Assembly (NCBI RefSeq): GCF_042665095.1
Contig: NZ_JBHTBV010000010.1
Length of the DNA stretch: 64,000 nucleotides
Strand: one strand, 5' to 3'
DNA from: Gordonibacter pamelaeae
GTDB taxonomy: Bacteria; Actinomycetota; Coriobacteriia; Coriobacteriales; Eggerthellaceae
A program made the position numbers and the translations under genes. Below the pieces are notes generated by a model. That model ran no database searches, was not told where the DNA came from, and saw only the letters and a program-made list of their open reading frames with translations. Position 1 is the stretch's first letter; each line of letters starts with the position of its first letter. Below, piece after piece: positions 52,812-60,942 of the stretch.

Positions 52812-53612
52812 TTACACGATGCGCTTGCCGAAGACGGCGGCGATCTCGCGGAGCTTGGCGACGAGCACCTCGAACTGGGCGGGCGTCAGCTGCTGCGGGC
52901 CGTCGGAGAGGGCCGCGGGCGGGTTGGGATGCACCTCGATCATGAGGGAGTCGGCCCCGGCCGCCACGGCGGCAAAGGCGAGCGACGGCACGAGGTCGCG
53001 CTGGCCGGCGGGGTGCGACACGTCGATGCACACGGGGCACAGCGACTGCTTGTGAATCACGGGCACGGCCGCGATGTCCAGCGTGAAGCGCGTGGCCGTC
53101 TCGAACGTGCGGATGCCGCGCTCGCACAGCACCACGTTGTCGTTGCCCTCGGCGGTGAGGTAGTCGGTGGCGGCCAGCCACTCGGCGATGGTGCCCGCGA
53201 AGCCGCGCTTGTACAGCACCATCTTGTGCGAGGTGGCCGTGACCTGGCCGATCTTCTTCAGCAGGCTGAAGTTCTGAAAGTTGCGCGCGCCCACCTGCAG
53301 GCCGTCCACGTAGGAGTGCACGAGCTCGCAGTGCGCGGAGTCCATGACCTCGGTGAGCGTCTTCAGGCCGTGCTTCTCGCCCGCGTCGCGCATGATCTTG
53401 AGGGCCTCCTCGCCCAGGCCCTGGAACGAGTGCGGGTTCGTGCGCGGCTTGAACGCGCCGCCGCGGATCCAGGTGAGGCCGAGGCCGGCCACGCATGCGG
53501 CCACTTCGTCGAACTGCTCGACCGACTCCACGGAGCACGGGCCGGCGAAGATGGTGATCTCGTCGGAGCGCGATCCGAGATCGGGGATAGAGGGGATGTT
53601 GACTTCGCTCAT
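52812..53612 (-). CDS. DAHP synthase (3-deoxy-7-phosphoheptulonate synthase), AroF/KdsA-type
   Basis: A 266-residue TIM-barrel enzyme making DAHP from PEP and erythrose 4-phosphate, the first step to aromatic amino acids. FAGPCSVES, RGGAFKPRTNP, ARNFQNF, KRGF, and IEVHPNPPAALSDGPQQL are diagnostic of the short type I-beta class. It overlaps the chorismate mutase gene by 4 nt (ATGA). That pairing suggests the mutase acts as an allosteric partner, as in fused or complexed forms elsewhere. Confidence 0.92.
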   Translation of the reverse strand: MSEVNIPSIPDLGSRSDEITIFAGPCSVESVEQFDEVAACVAGLGLTWIRGGAFKPRTNPHSFQGLGEEALKIMRDAGEKHGLKTLTEVMDSAHCELVHSYVDGLQVGARNFQNFSLLKKIGQVTATSHKMVLYKRGFAGTIAEWLAATDYLTAEGNDNVVLCERGIRTFETATRFTLDIAAVPVIHKQSLCPVCIDVSHPAGQRDLVPSLAFAAVAAGADSLMIEVHPNPPAALSDGPQQLTPAQFEVLVAKLREIAAVFGKRIV

Positions 53613-53890
53613 ACCGACGGGGTCTCCTTCATGATCTTGAGAATGGTGGCGTAGATCTCGCGCAGGTTCTCGTTGTACAGGGGACCCTCGTTGTAGCTGC
53701 TCACCTTCGCGAAGATCTCCTCTTCGCGCTTGGCGTCGTACAGGCCCAGATGGGCACCGGGCTTGAGACCGCGGATGACCAGCGAATGGCCGGCGCGCTT
53801 GTTGAGCAGCGCGACGATCTGGCGGTCGATCTCGTCGATCTTGGCACGATGTTCTTGAATCTCCGCAAGGGAGGTGTCTTTCTCAGACAT
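53609..53890 (-). CDS. Chorismate mutase, AroQ class
   Basis: A 93-residue helical mutase converting chorismate to prephenate: HRAKIDEIDRQIVALLNKRAG, then KREEEIFAKV and the C-terminal helix. ATG at 53890 follows AGAGGAAAG. Upstream and overlapping the DAHP synthase, it forms a two-gene unit for the shikimate branch to Phe/Tyr. Confidence 0.88.
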   Translation of the reverse strand: MSEKDTSLAEIQEHRAKIDEIDRQIVALLNKRAGHSLVIRGLKPGAHLGLYDAKREEEIFAKVSSYNEGPLYNENLREIYATILKIMKETPSV

Positions 53891-53995
53891 CGGCTTTCCT
53901 CTCATGACTCTCATGCGATAACGTGCGCTTCAGCCCGCGCCCCCGCACGTTGGAGGGCCTCTTCGGGCAACACGTGTGCCTGACATGATAGCAAA

Positions 53996-54022
53996 AGCGG
54001 CGCGCTCGGTAAGCGCGCCGCT
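53996..54022 (-). terminator. Terminator of uppP
   Basis: AGCGGCGCGCT / AGCGCGCCGCT, 5-nt loop, followed by TTTTGC on the minus strand, 73 nt past the uppP stop. Confidence 0.75.
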
Positions 54023-54094
54023 GGGATTTAGCGGGAAGAACCACGGAAGCGGACCGGTCGAGGGCTCGTCGAGTGCTCGCTTGCGGACGCCGCC

Positions 54095-55030
54095 CTACGG
54101 CAGCATGCCCATCGATTCGAACACGAAGTAGCCCAGCACCAGCACGCCCACGACGATGCGGTACCAGCCGAACGCCGTGAAGTCGTTCTTCTTGATGTAG
54201 CCCATGAGGAACTTGATGGCGATGACCGACATGACGAACGCCGTCACGATGCCCACCGCGAGCACGACGACCTCCGTCATGGTCATGGCCAGGCCCGCGG
54301 CGAAGAACTTGAGGCACTTCACCAGGCCCCAGCCGAACATGATGGGGATGGCCAGGAAGAACGTGAACTCGGCCGCCGCGGTGCGCGAGCAGCCCGACAG
54401 CATGCCGCCGATGATGGTGGCGCCGGAACGGCTCGTGCCGGGGATGATGGCGAGCACCTGGAAGCAGCCGATCTTGAGGGCGGTCTTCCAGTCGATCTCG
54501 TCCACGTCGGTGATCTTGAACAGCTGCGCCTCGGCCTCGTCGGCCACGTCGCCGTACGACTGGCGCGCGTGCCGGCCGCGCGGCGCGGCGAGGGCGGCCT
54601 CGGCCTCGCGCAGGCGGCGGCGGTTGCGGCGCTCGAGCACGATGAACGCCACGCCGTACACGATGAGCATCGCGGCCACGGTCACCTTGTTGTAGAAGTG
54701 CTCGTTGACCCAGTCGTCGAACGCCAGGCCGATGATGGCCGCGGGGATGCAGCCGATGGCCACCATGCCCCAGAGGCGCCAGGTGGACTTCTTCTGCACG
54801 CTCGTCTTCTTCGGCGAGAAAGGGTTGAGCTTGTGGAAGTACAGGATGAGCACGGCCATGATGGCGCCCAGCTGGATGACCACGAGGAACAGGGCCAGGA
54901 ACTCGTCGGACACCTGCAGCTTCACGAACTCGTCCACGAGGATCATGTGGCCGGTGGACGAGATGGGCAGCCATTCGGTGATGCCCTCGACGATGCCGAT
55001 GAGAAACGCTTTCAATGCTTCGATGATCAT
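54095..55030 (-). CDS. uppP: Undecaprenyl-diphosphatase UppP/BacA
   Basis: A 311-residue multi-pass membrane enzyme that recycles the lipid carrier of cell-wall synthesis. EGITEWLPISSTGHMIL and PGTSRSGATIIGGML are the two catalytic blocks. A charged cytosolic loop of about 50 residues (around 130-185) is longer than usual. Losing or raising this enzyme changes bacitracin sensitivity. It is preceded by a small membrane protein gene on the same strand. Confidence 0.93.
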   Translation of the reverse strand: MIIEALKAFLIGIVEGITEWLPISSTGHMILVDEFVKLQVSDEFLALFLVVIQLGAIMAVLILYFHKLNPFSPKKTSVQKKSTWRLWGMVAIGCIPAAIIGLAFDDWVNEHFYNKVTVAAMLIVYGVAFIVLERRNRRRLREAEAALAAPRGRHARQSYGDVADEAEAQLFKITDVDEIDWKTALKIGCFQVLAIIPGTSRSGATIIGGMLSGCSRTAAAEFTFFLAIPIMFGWGLVKCLKFFAAGLAMTMTEVVVLAVGIVTAFVMSVIAIKFLMGYIKKNDFTAFGWYRIVVGVLVLGYFVFESMGMLP

Positions 55031-55060
55031 GCGCGGGTACTTCCTCGTTGTCCTTCGGGA

Positions 55061-55303
55061 TTACTGTTTGTGCTGGTAATGGTCCTGCAGCATGGCGATA
55101 GCCAGCAGGGCGACCGAGAGGCACAGCCCCATGAGCACGAACTTGGGGGCTTCCTGCCCCACGGCGATGGTGGCGAACGCCACGACGGCTATCACAAGCG
55201 CCGCCAGCTTGCACAGGTACGAGATGCGCCGGTTGAACGAGGCATGCAGAGCACGCCTGCGCTCCTCGTCGAGCTCGCCTCTGTCCCTGTTCGCTTTCTC
55301 CAT
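55061..55303 (-). CDS. Small two-helix membrane protein
   Basis: An 80-residue protein: charged N-terminus (MEKANRDRGELDEERRR), then two hydrophobic segments (LCKLAALVIAVVAFATIAVG and FVLMGLCLSVALLAIAML) and a short polar end. It starts 30 nt upstream of uppP and probably shares its transcript. Neither this ATG nor the one three codons upstream has a clear ribosome site. Function unknown. Confidence 0.6.
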   Translation of the reverse strand: MEKANRDRGELDEERRRALHASFNRRISYLCKLAALVIAVVAFATIAVGQEAPKFVLMGLCLSVALLAIAMLQDHYQHKQ

Positions 55304-55407
55304 GCCGGGCATTGTACACGACGCCGACCGGCGAGGTCGAAGAAACCACAGGGGGAACACGGGCAGGTTGGGAAGAGGGTCGGGACGCCGCGGATGTCAG
55401 GAGGACG

Positions 55408-56322
55408 CTAGTTCTCCAGGTAGGCGCGCTCGAGAAGGGGCTTAACCTCTTCAAGCTCGTCGAGCGAGGTGAGGCCGACCTCGATATCGCCCGTTCCCCA
55501 ATGGCCTTTGCCCGAGCAGTCCCTCACCAAGCTCGTTTCCGCAACCGTCGAGGCGTCGAGCGCCAAATGAAGGATCACCCGCTTCTGGTTCACCTCTATG
55601 CACACGATGTTGCGCACCTTCTTGATGGCGAGGTAGAGCTTCAGCTCGTTCTCCGACACGTCGTCGCCGAACGAGGCCATGTAATGGCGGACCTCGTCGA
55701 CCACCTCGCGCAGCTTCTCCGGCGCTCCGACCAGCTGCTCGGCGAATGTCTTGTCCACGTATTTCTTACCGAGCGATCCGCCCGTCGTCGCCGAAACCGA
55801 CGGAGCGGTCGACGGCGCGTTCAAGAACTCGAACAGGATGACGTCGTCGCTCTTCGCGTAGCGAACGAGCCGGATGTTGCGATTCATCTGCTTGATTGCG
55901 TGGAGATCGTATTTTCCGAAGGAGCTGGCGACGCAGTACACCGCCGGAGAGCTCCAGTCTATCGAGTCGGCGACCTGCTTGCCGAGCTTGTCGAGCACCA
56001 GCCGCCAGAAGTCCGCACGATGATCCATGAGCCAGTCCAAGTAGAACAGTCCCTGATTGATGACGTTCTCGTTGGAGTCGCGTTTGTACTCGAACACGAT
56101 CGGAGAGTTGTTCTCGTCAATACCGAGGCTGTCGATCCGACCGGCCTGGTTCTCGTATTCCCCCGCATGGTTGATGACGTACTCCGTTTGCAAGAACCTG
56201 ATGCCGAAGAAGGCCTCCATGTTCGCTTCGATGAGCTGCTGCACGCCTTTCTCGAGCTTTGCCGGCTTGAGCTCGATGGCGCGCACCGAAGGCTTGATGT
56301 TGAACAGCTTGATGTCTCCCAT
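55408..56322 (-). CDS. PD-(D/E)XK nuclease-like protein with DUF5655-type C-terminus
   Basis: A 304-residue protein. GRIDSLGIDENNSPIVFEYKRD shows the D...ExK metal-binding arrangement of PD-(D/E)XK nucleases in the N-terminal half. The C-terminal half (YMASFGDDVSENELKLYLAIKKVRNIVCIEV...) matches the DUF5655-type pattern. Such proteins are found in defence and repair settings; no partner genes sit here. The ATG follows GAAGGGG. Codon use is less GC-biased than its neighbours (many AT-rich codons), so acquisition by transfer is possible. Confidence 0.78.
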   Translation of the reverse strand: MGDIKLFNIKPSVRAIELKPAKLEKGVQQLIEANMEAFFGIRFLQTEYVINHAGEYENQAGRIDSLGIDENNSPIVFEYKRDSNENVINQGLFYLDWLMDHRADFWRLVLDKLGKQVADSIDWSSPAVYCVASSFGKYDLHAIKQMNRNIRLVRYAKSDDVILFEFLNAPSTAPSVSATTGGSLGKKYVDKTFAEQLVGAPEKLREVVDEVRHYMASFGDDVSENELKLYLAIKKVRNIVCIEVNQKRVILHLALDASTVAETSLVRDCSGKGHWGTGDIEVGLTSLDELEEVKPLLERAYLEN

Positions 56323-56529
56323 TGGATTCCCCTTCGCATGGCGAATGATGGCTCGATTTGATTATAAAGGCTGTCAGGCCGGCAGCTCACGCTGTTTTTT
56401 GTACAGTGCGCGTATATGAAGCTGCGACCTGCGCCGGAGACGGTGATTCGTGTAAGATGGGACGCTGAGAAGAGAGATGCGTATTGCGGGCGCCTCCGCT
56501 TGGCCGCCGCCCGTGCGAAGGAGAGCCCC

Positions 56530-58137
56530 ATGCCTGCCACCCCATCCAGCCAGTTGGTCATCGTCGTCGATTTCGGAGCGCAGTACGGGCAGCTCATCGC
56601 CCGCCGCGTGCGCGATTTGCACGTGTACTCCGAGATCGTCCCGTGCGACATCACCGCCTCCGAGGTTGCCGCGCTGGCGCCGGCGGCCATCATCCTGTCG
56701 GGCGGGCCGGCCAGCGTGTACGCCGAGGACGCGCCGTCCATCGATCCGGACATCTTCGAGCTGGGCATCCCGATGCTCGGCTTCTGCTACGGGCAGCAGA
56801 TCATGGCCGTGACGCTGGGCGGCACGGTCGGCCATACCGACGCCGGCGAGTACGGGGCGGCCTCCTTGACGCGCCGCGACGAGGGCGCGTCCGCGCTGTA
56901 CGGCGAGACGCCCGTCGAGCAGACGGTATGGATGAGCCACCGCGACGCCGTGGCCGAGGTGCCCGCGGGCTTCGCGGTGACGGCCTCGACCGCCACGTGC
57001 CCCGTGGCTTCGATGGAGTGCGCCGAGCGCCGTTTGTACGCGACGCAGTTCCACCCCGAGGTGCGCCACACGCCGCACGGCGACGAGCTTTTGCGCAACT
57101 TTCTGTTCGGCATCTGCGGCCTCGAGGCCAGCTGGACGATGGACTCCATCATCGACGATGCCGTCGCAGCCATCCGCGCGCAGGTGGGCGGCGACCGCGT
57201 GATCCTGGGATTGTCGGGCGGCGTGGACTCCTCCGTGGTGGCCGCGCTGTGCGCGAAGGCCATCGGCAAACAGCTGACCTGCGTGTTCATCAACCACGGC
57301 CTGCTGCGCAAGAACGAGCCCGAAGAAGTGGAAGAGGTGTTCACGAAGCAGTTCGACGTGGACTTCGTGCACGTGCACGCCGAGGACCGCTACGCCGCGC
57401 TGCTGGCCGACGTCGTCGAGCCCGAGCAGAAGCGCCGCATCATCGGCTCGCAGTTCTGGAAGGAGTTCTTCGCCGTGGCGGAGGACCTCGCCGAAGGCGG
57501 GCGTCCGGTGAAGTACCTGGCCCAGGGCACCATCTACCCCGACATCATCGAAAGCGGCGCCCGCAAGACCGGCGGCAAAGCGTCCACCATCAAGAGCCAC
57601 CACAACCTCATTCCCTTCCCCGACGGCGTGTCGTTCGATTTGATCGAGCCGTTGGATCACTTCTTCAAGGACGAGGTGCGCGCGCTGGGCACCGCGCTCG
57701 GGCTGCCCGACCACATCGTGCATCGCCAGCCCTTCCCGGGGCCGGGCCTGGCCATCCGCATCATCGGCACGGTGACGCGCGAGAAGCTGGAGATCCTGAA
57801 GAACGCCGACGCCATCGTCCGCGAGGAGTTGGACGCCTACAACGCCCGCGTGTTCGAGGAGACCGGCGAGCGAAACAGCGAGCGCAGCGTATGGCAGTAC
57901 TTCGCCGTGCTGCCCGACGTCAAGAGCGTCGGCGTCATGGGCGACGAGCGGACGTACGGCTACCCCATAGTCGTCCGCGCCGTGGAGTCAAGCGACGCCA
58001 TGACCGCCGACTGGGCGAAGCTGCCGCACGAGGTGCTGGCAAAGGTGTCTGGCCGTATCGTTGCCGAGGTCCCCGGAGTGAACCGTGTAGCGTACGACAT
58101 CACCAGCAAACCCCCCGCGACGATCGAGTGGGAGTAA
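56530..58137 (+). CDS. guaA: GMP synthase (glutamine-hydrolysing)
   Basis: A 535-residue enzyme making GMP from XMP. The glutamine amidotransferase domain comes first (LSGGPASVY, GFCYGQQ with the nucleophile Cys, FHPEVRHT), followed by the ATP pyrophosphatase domain (LGLSGGVDSSVV) and the dimer domain ending TSKPPATIEWE. ATG at 56530 follows GAAGGAGAG; the frame extends upstream without support. The 3' end is a common attachment site for integrative elements, and one begins directly after this stop. Confidence 0.95.
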   Translation: MPATPSSQLVIVVDFGAQYGQLIARRVRDLHVYSEIVPCDITASEVAALAPAAIILSGGPASVYAEDAPSIDPDIFELGIPMLGFCYGQQIMAVTLGGTVGHTDAGEYGAASLTRRDEGASALYGETPVEQTVWMSHRDAVAEVPAGFAVTASTATCPVASMECAERRLYATQFHPEVRHTPHGDELLRNFLFGICGLEASWTMDSIIDDAVAAIRAQVGGDRVILGLSGGVDSSVVAALCAKAIGKQLTCVFINHGLLRKNEPEEVEEVFTKQFDVDFVHVHAEDRYAALLADVVEPEQKRRIIGSQFWKEFFAVAEDLAEGGRPVKYLAQGTIYPDIIESGARKTGGKASTIKSHHNLIPFPDGVSFDLIEPLDHFFKDEVRALGTALGLPDHIVHRQPFPGPGLAIRIIGTVTREKLEILKNADAIVREELDAYNARVFEETGERNSERSVWQYFAVLPDVKSVGVMGDERTYGYPIVVRAVESSDAMTADWAKLPHEVLAKVSGRIVAEVPGVNRVAYDITSKPPATIEWE

Positions 58138-58140
58138 AAG

Positions 58141-58160
58141 CTGATACGATATCGTATCAG
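58141..58160. promoter_or_regulatory. Operator 1, perfect 20-bp palindrome
   Basis: CTGATACGATATCGTATCAG, four bases after the guaA stop. Core TGATACG-ATAT-CGTATCA. Confidence 0.75.
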
Positions 58161-58174
58161 TATGTGGCCTACAG

Positions 58175-58205
58175 CACCCCTTGAGAATGACCTGCTCAAG
58201 GGGTG
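58175..58205 (+). terminator. Terminator after guaA
   Basis: CACCCCTTGAG / CTCAAGGGGTG, 11 bp with a 9-nt loop, followed by TTTCT on the plus strand. Confidence 0.75.
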
Positions 58206-58366
58206 TTTCTATGTCAAATCACATAAGTTCATATACAAATTCGTAGCAGCGTGACCTATGACAACTAGGTCATAATGGGGCCACTTCGCAAGTGGCTAAT
58301 AGGTGGAATTACCCATATCTACCTGCGACTTTTACGAAATCGGAACAAATCACCAAGAGTAACGGT

Positions 58367-58384
58367 TGATACAAGTCCGTATCA
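58367..58384. promoter_or_regulatory. Operator 2
   Basis: TGATACA-AGTC-CGTATCA, one base off the perfect dyad. Confidence 0.7.
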
Positions 58385-58447
58385 TTACCTGCGGCAATAC
58401 GCCACCTGAGGTGATGCAGACCCGCTAACCACCTGCAACCACAAAAC

Positions 58448-58465
58448 TGATACGACAACGTATCA
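58448..58465. promoter_or_regulatory. Operator 3
   Basis: TGATACG-ACAA-CGTATCA, perfect 7-bp arms. Confidence 0.72.
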
Positions 58466-58522
58466 ATAATTCTGAAGAAGAATTTTGCAGTTTGGGTCAC
58501 GAACGGGTCACGGCATAAAAAA

Positions 58523-58538
58523 GGCCTCTGACGAGGCC
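58523..58538 (-). terminator. Terminator of the repressor gene
   Basis: GGCCTC-4 nt-GAGGCC followed by TTTTTT on the minus strand, 23 nt past the repressor stop; GTTTT follows on the plus strand. Confidence 0.75.
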
Positions 58539-58561
58539 GTTTTCGGTTCTATTTAGGGAGT

Positions 58562-58993
58562 CTAGGCCTTGAAGGAGTCCTTCCAGGCAACATACTCGTC
58601 CCTCGTTAGCTCGCCGTCCTTCAGATCCCTGTTGTTCCTGTACCAGTGGCGAAGCGCCCTCGCCAGTGCTTCCTGGTCCTCGCTGCCCAAGTCTTCCGGA
58701 AGAGCCAAGACGACAGTGCCCCCAACTTTGATTGGCTCTAGGCAAAACGCTTCCTCCAGCTCGAACAGCATGTGTATCGCATCGTTCGCGTCGCTTCCCC
58801 AGTCGGATTTGAGGGAGGAGGGGTTCACTTCGAGGCAACGGGCGATCTCGTCGATCATGGGGTCCTTCGGGGTGCGCTCCCCGTACTCGTACTTGCGAAG
58901 GGAGACGGCGGATATCCCGAGCATCTCGGCGAGCTGGTCTGCAGTGTAGCCGCGCTCCTTCCTGATACGTTGAATCTTCTCTCCGACCTTCAT
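58562..58993 (-). CDS. XRE-family repressor of the element
   Basis: A 143-residue protein with an N-terminal Cro/CI-type helix-turn-helix (IRKERGYTADQLAEMLGISAVSLRKYEYGERTP) and a C-terminal domain of unknown fold. It is divergent from the excisionase and integrase genes, with two operators between them, and has three more downstream, so it is the likely keeper of the integrated state. The ATG follows CAGGAGGG. No Ser/Lys peptidase or metalloprotease motif is seen, so induction is unlikely to use self-cleavage. Confidence 0.85.
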   Translation of the reverse strand: MKVGEKIQRIRKERGYTADQLAEMLGISAVSLRKYEYGERTPKDPMIDEIARCLEVNPSSLKSDWGSDANDAIHMLFELEEAFCLEPIKVGGTVVLALPEDLGSEDQEALARALRHWYRNNRDLKDGELTRDEYVAWKDSFKA

Positions 58994-59053
58994 CGGCCCT
59001 CCTGACTTGTAATACCAAATATGTTTTTCGGCGAATCCCGACGCTCTTTTCTT

Positions 59054-59071
59054 TGATACGTAATTGTATCA
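59054..59071. promoter_or_regulatory. Operator 4
   Basis: TGATACG-TAAT-TGTATCA, in the repressor/excisionase divergent promoter region. Confidence 0.72.
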
Positions 59072-59090
59072 GCTATTGTGTCTGTAGCAC

Positions 59091-59108
59091 TGATACGTTT
59101 CTGTATCA
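59091..59108. promoter_or_regulatory. Operator 5
   Basis: TGATACG-TTTC-TGTATCA, ending 17 nt before the excisionase ATG and 37 nt (start to start) from operator 4. Binding would block the excisionase/integrase promoter or its first transcribed bases. Confidence 0.72.
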
Positions 59109-59125
59109 ATAGAAAGGACACAACG

Positions 59126-59350
59126 ATGGACGGAAGACTCATCACGGCCAAAGAGGTGGCCGAAGACCTGGAATGCAGCATGCAGCATGCCTACAAGATC
59201 GTCAGGAAGCTCAACGAGGAGCTGGACGAGATGGGCTGCATAACGATGCGGGGAAAGACCAATCGAAGCTACTACGAAGAGAGGCTTTTCGGACGGAGCG
59301 ACGAGATCGACCTGAGCGAGCTGGAAAGCAAGGCCGGAAATGAGCGTTAG
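59126..59350 (+). CDS. Excisionase-like helix-turn-helix protein
   Basis: A 74-residue protein, LITAKEVAEDLECSMQHAYKIVRKLNEEL then a basic winged segment (MRGKTNRSYYEERLF). This size and place, directly before and overlapping the integrase gene by 11 nt, is that of directionality factors of Gram-positive integrative elements. ATG at 59126 follows AGAAAGGA; an upstream in-frame start would run through operator 5. Its expression should be set by the repressor. Confidence 0.75.
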   Translation: MDGRLITAKEVAEDLECSMQHAYKIVRKLNEELDEMGCITMRGKTNRSYYEERLFGRSDEIDLSELESKAGNER

Positions 59351-60434
59351 GAAGGACGAGAGGCGGGGTACGTGGCTGGTCAAGCTCCATTACACCAACC
59401 ACGACGGCGAGACAATCGACTCAACGAAGCGAGGCTTCAAGACCAAGACCGATGCCTTGGCGTGGGAGAGGGACTTTCTGGCCAACGAGGCCAGGTCGAC
59501 GAGCATGACCTTCGAACAGTTCGTCAAGGTCTACGCCGAGGACGTGCGCCCGAGGCTGAGGGAGACGACCTGGCGCAGCAAGGAATACATGATCAGCGAG
59601 AAGCTCATCCCGTTCTTCGGCAAGATGAGGGTCGTCGACATCACGTCGCGAGACATCATGGACTGGCAGAACACCCTCCTCAAAGCAAAGGACAAGAACG
59701 GCAAGAAGTACTCCGAGACCTACATCAGGACCGTGGAGAACCAGCTCTCCGCCATTCTCAACCATGCCGTGAAGCATTACGGACTCCCCTCGAACCCTCT
59801 CCAGAAAGCCGGGAGAGTCGGAGAGAAACAGGGCAACGAGATGAAGTTCTGGACGACGGAGGAGTACCTGAAGTTCTCCGAGCAGGTCGTCGACCGACCT
59901 GAGATGTTCTACGCATACGAGATCCTCTATTGGTGCGGGTTAAGAGAAGGCGAGCTGCTCGCCCTGACCGCCAAAGACATCGACACCAAGAACAGGACCA
60001 TCAGCGTGACGAAGTCCTACAGCCGCCTAAACGGCAGGGACATCATCGGCAAGCCGAAGACGAAGAAGTCGGAAAGGGTCATCGCCCTCCCGAGATTCCT
60101 CGCACAGGAGCTTCAGGAATACATGGAGATGGAGCGGGAGCCGAACGAAAACGAGCGCCTCTTCCCTTTCACCAAGTACGCCCTCAACAACACCTTGAAG
60201 ACCGCCGCAAAGCTTGCAGGGGTCAAGGAGATTAGGGTTCACGACCTGAGGCACAGCCACGTGTCGCTCCTGATCAACCTTGGCTTCACCGCCGTGGCAA
60301 TCGCCGACAGAATGGGCCACGAGAGCGTTCATATCACCTACCGCTACGCCCACCTGTTCCCAAATCAGCAGAGGAACATGGCGGACGTCCTCGACGCCCT
60401 CATGAACGCAAGAGGAGAAGGCCATGAGCGTTAA
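59340..60434 (+). CDS. Tyrosine recombinase/integrase
   Basis: A 364-residue phage-type integrase: an N-terminal arm-binding domain (about 1-50, WLVKLHYTNHDGET), SAM-like core-binding domain (about 55-145) and the catalytic domain with Arg202 (GLREGEL), Lys242/243, His301 and Arg304 (HDLRHSH), His327 (GHES) and nucleophile Tyr336 (TYRYAH). All catalytic residues are present. It catalyses insertion at and excision from guaA. Overlaps its neighbours on both sides by 11 nt. Confidence 0.93.
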   Translation: MSVRKDERRGTWLVKLHYTNHDGETIDSTKRGFKTKTDALAWERDFLANEARSTSMTFEQFVKVYAEDVRPRLRETTWRSKEYMISEKLIPFFGKMRVVDITSRDIMDWQNTLLKAKDKNGKKYSETYIRTVENQLSAILNHAVKHYGLPSNPLQKAGRVGEKQGNEMKFWTTEEYLKFSEQVVDRPEMFYAYEILYWCGLREGELLALTAKDIDTKNRTISVTKSYSRLNGRDIIGKPKTKKSERVIALPRFLAQELQEYMEMEREPNENERLFPFTKYALNNTLKTAAKLAGVKEIRVHDLRHSHVSLLINLGFTAVAIADRMGHESVHITYRYAHLFPNQQRNMADVLDALMNARGEGHER

Positions 60435-60942
60435 GAGCCTGGACAGAGAAGGCCGGTGGAGAGACACCACAGTCGGCTTCCGCGTCTCGGAAGAAGAGAA
60501 CGAGAGAATAAACCAGCTCGCCGCGCTCAGCGGAATGACCAAGCAGGCCTTCATCATCAACCGCTTGGAGGGAAACGAGATCACCGTCCTCGCCACGATA
60601 AGGGTCCAGAAGGCCCTAGCAATACAAGCGAAAAGGGTCGCCGACGAGCTCTCCAGGATCTCTGCCGGGAAAAGGGTCAACGAAAGGCTGGTCGACGTCT
60701 CGGAGGCGATTCTCGACGTCCTCACGCAGATGAACGAGCAGGGAATGGTCATCGACAAGCAGTCCGAAGGGACGACGATCGAAGAGATGGAGACCTCGGA
60801 ACTCAGCGAGACCATGGCTCCCGATATGAGGCAAATCCCGCTCACTCCGAAGGAGGTGGAGCCGATAGCAGATGCGGGCGCGAGGAAGCCCAAGAGACAC
60901 AGGGAGTCCACGAAGGGAATGTTCAAAAAGGAACGGCGATGA
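60424..60942 (+). CDS. MobC-like mobilisation/relaxosome protein
   Basis: A 172-residue protein with a ribbon-helix-helix-like start (VGFRVSEEENERINQLAALSGMTKQAFIINRL) and a long charged C-terminal part. It resembles MobC accessory proteins that open DNA at the transfer origin for the relaxase. The start overlaps the integrase stop by 11 nt, tying it to the int operon. No relaxase is visible in the window. Confidence 0.72.
   Translation: MSVKSLDREGRWRDTTVGFRVSEEENERINQLAALSGMTKQAFIINRLEGNEITVLATIRVQKALAIQAKRVADELSRISAGKRVNERLVDVSEAILDVLTQMNEQGMVIDKQSEGTTIEEMETSELSETMAPDMRQIPLTPKEVEPIADAGARKPKRHRESTKGMFKKERR

Larger units (their letters stand above)
58138..58561. other. Left end of the element: operators and terminators, no gene
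   Basis: 424 nt, markedly AT-rich in its middle. It holds three of the five operators (58142, 58367, 58448), a plus-strand terminator (58175), a GGGTCAC direct repeat near 58495-58510 and the repressor's terminator (58523). Integrase arm sites are expected here but were not defined. Short open frames have no ribosome sites. Confidence 0.55.

Noticed and set aside
58309..58500. Minus-strand 63-codon open frame at the left end of the element
   Set aside because: It runs through operators 2 and 3, has no ribosome site and no sensible composition.
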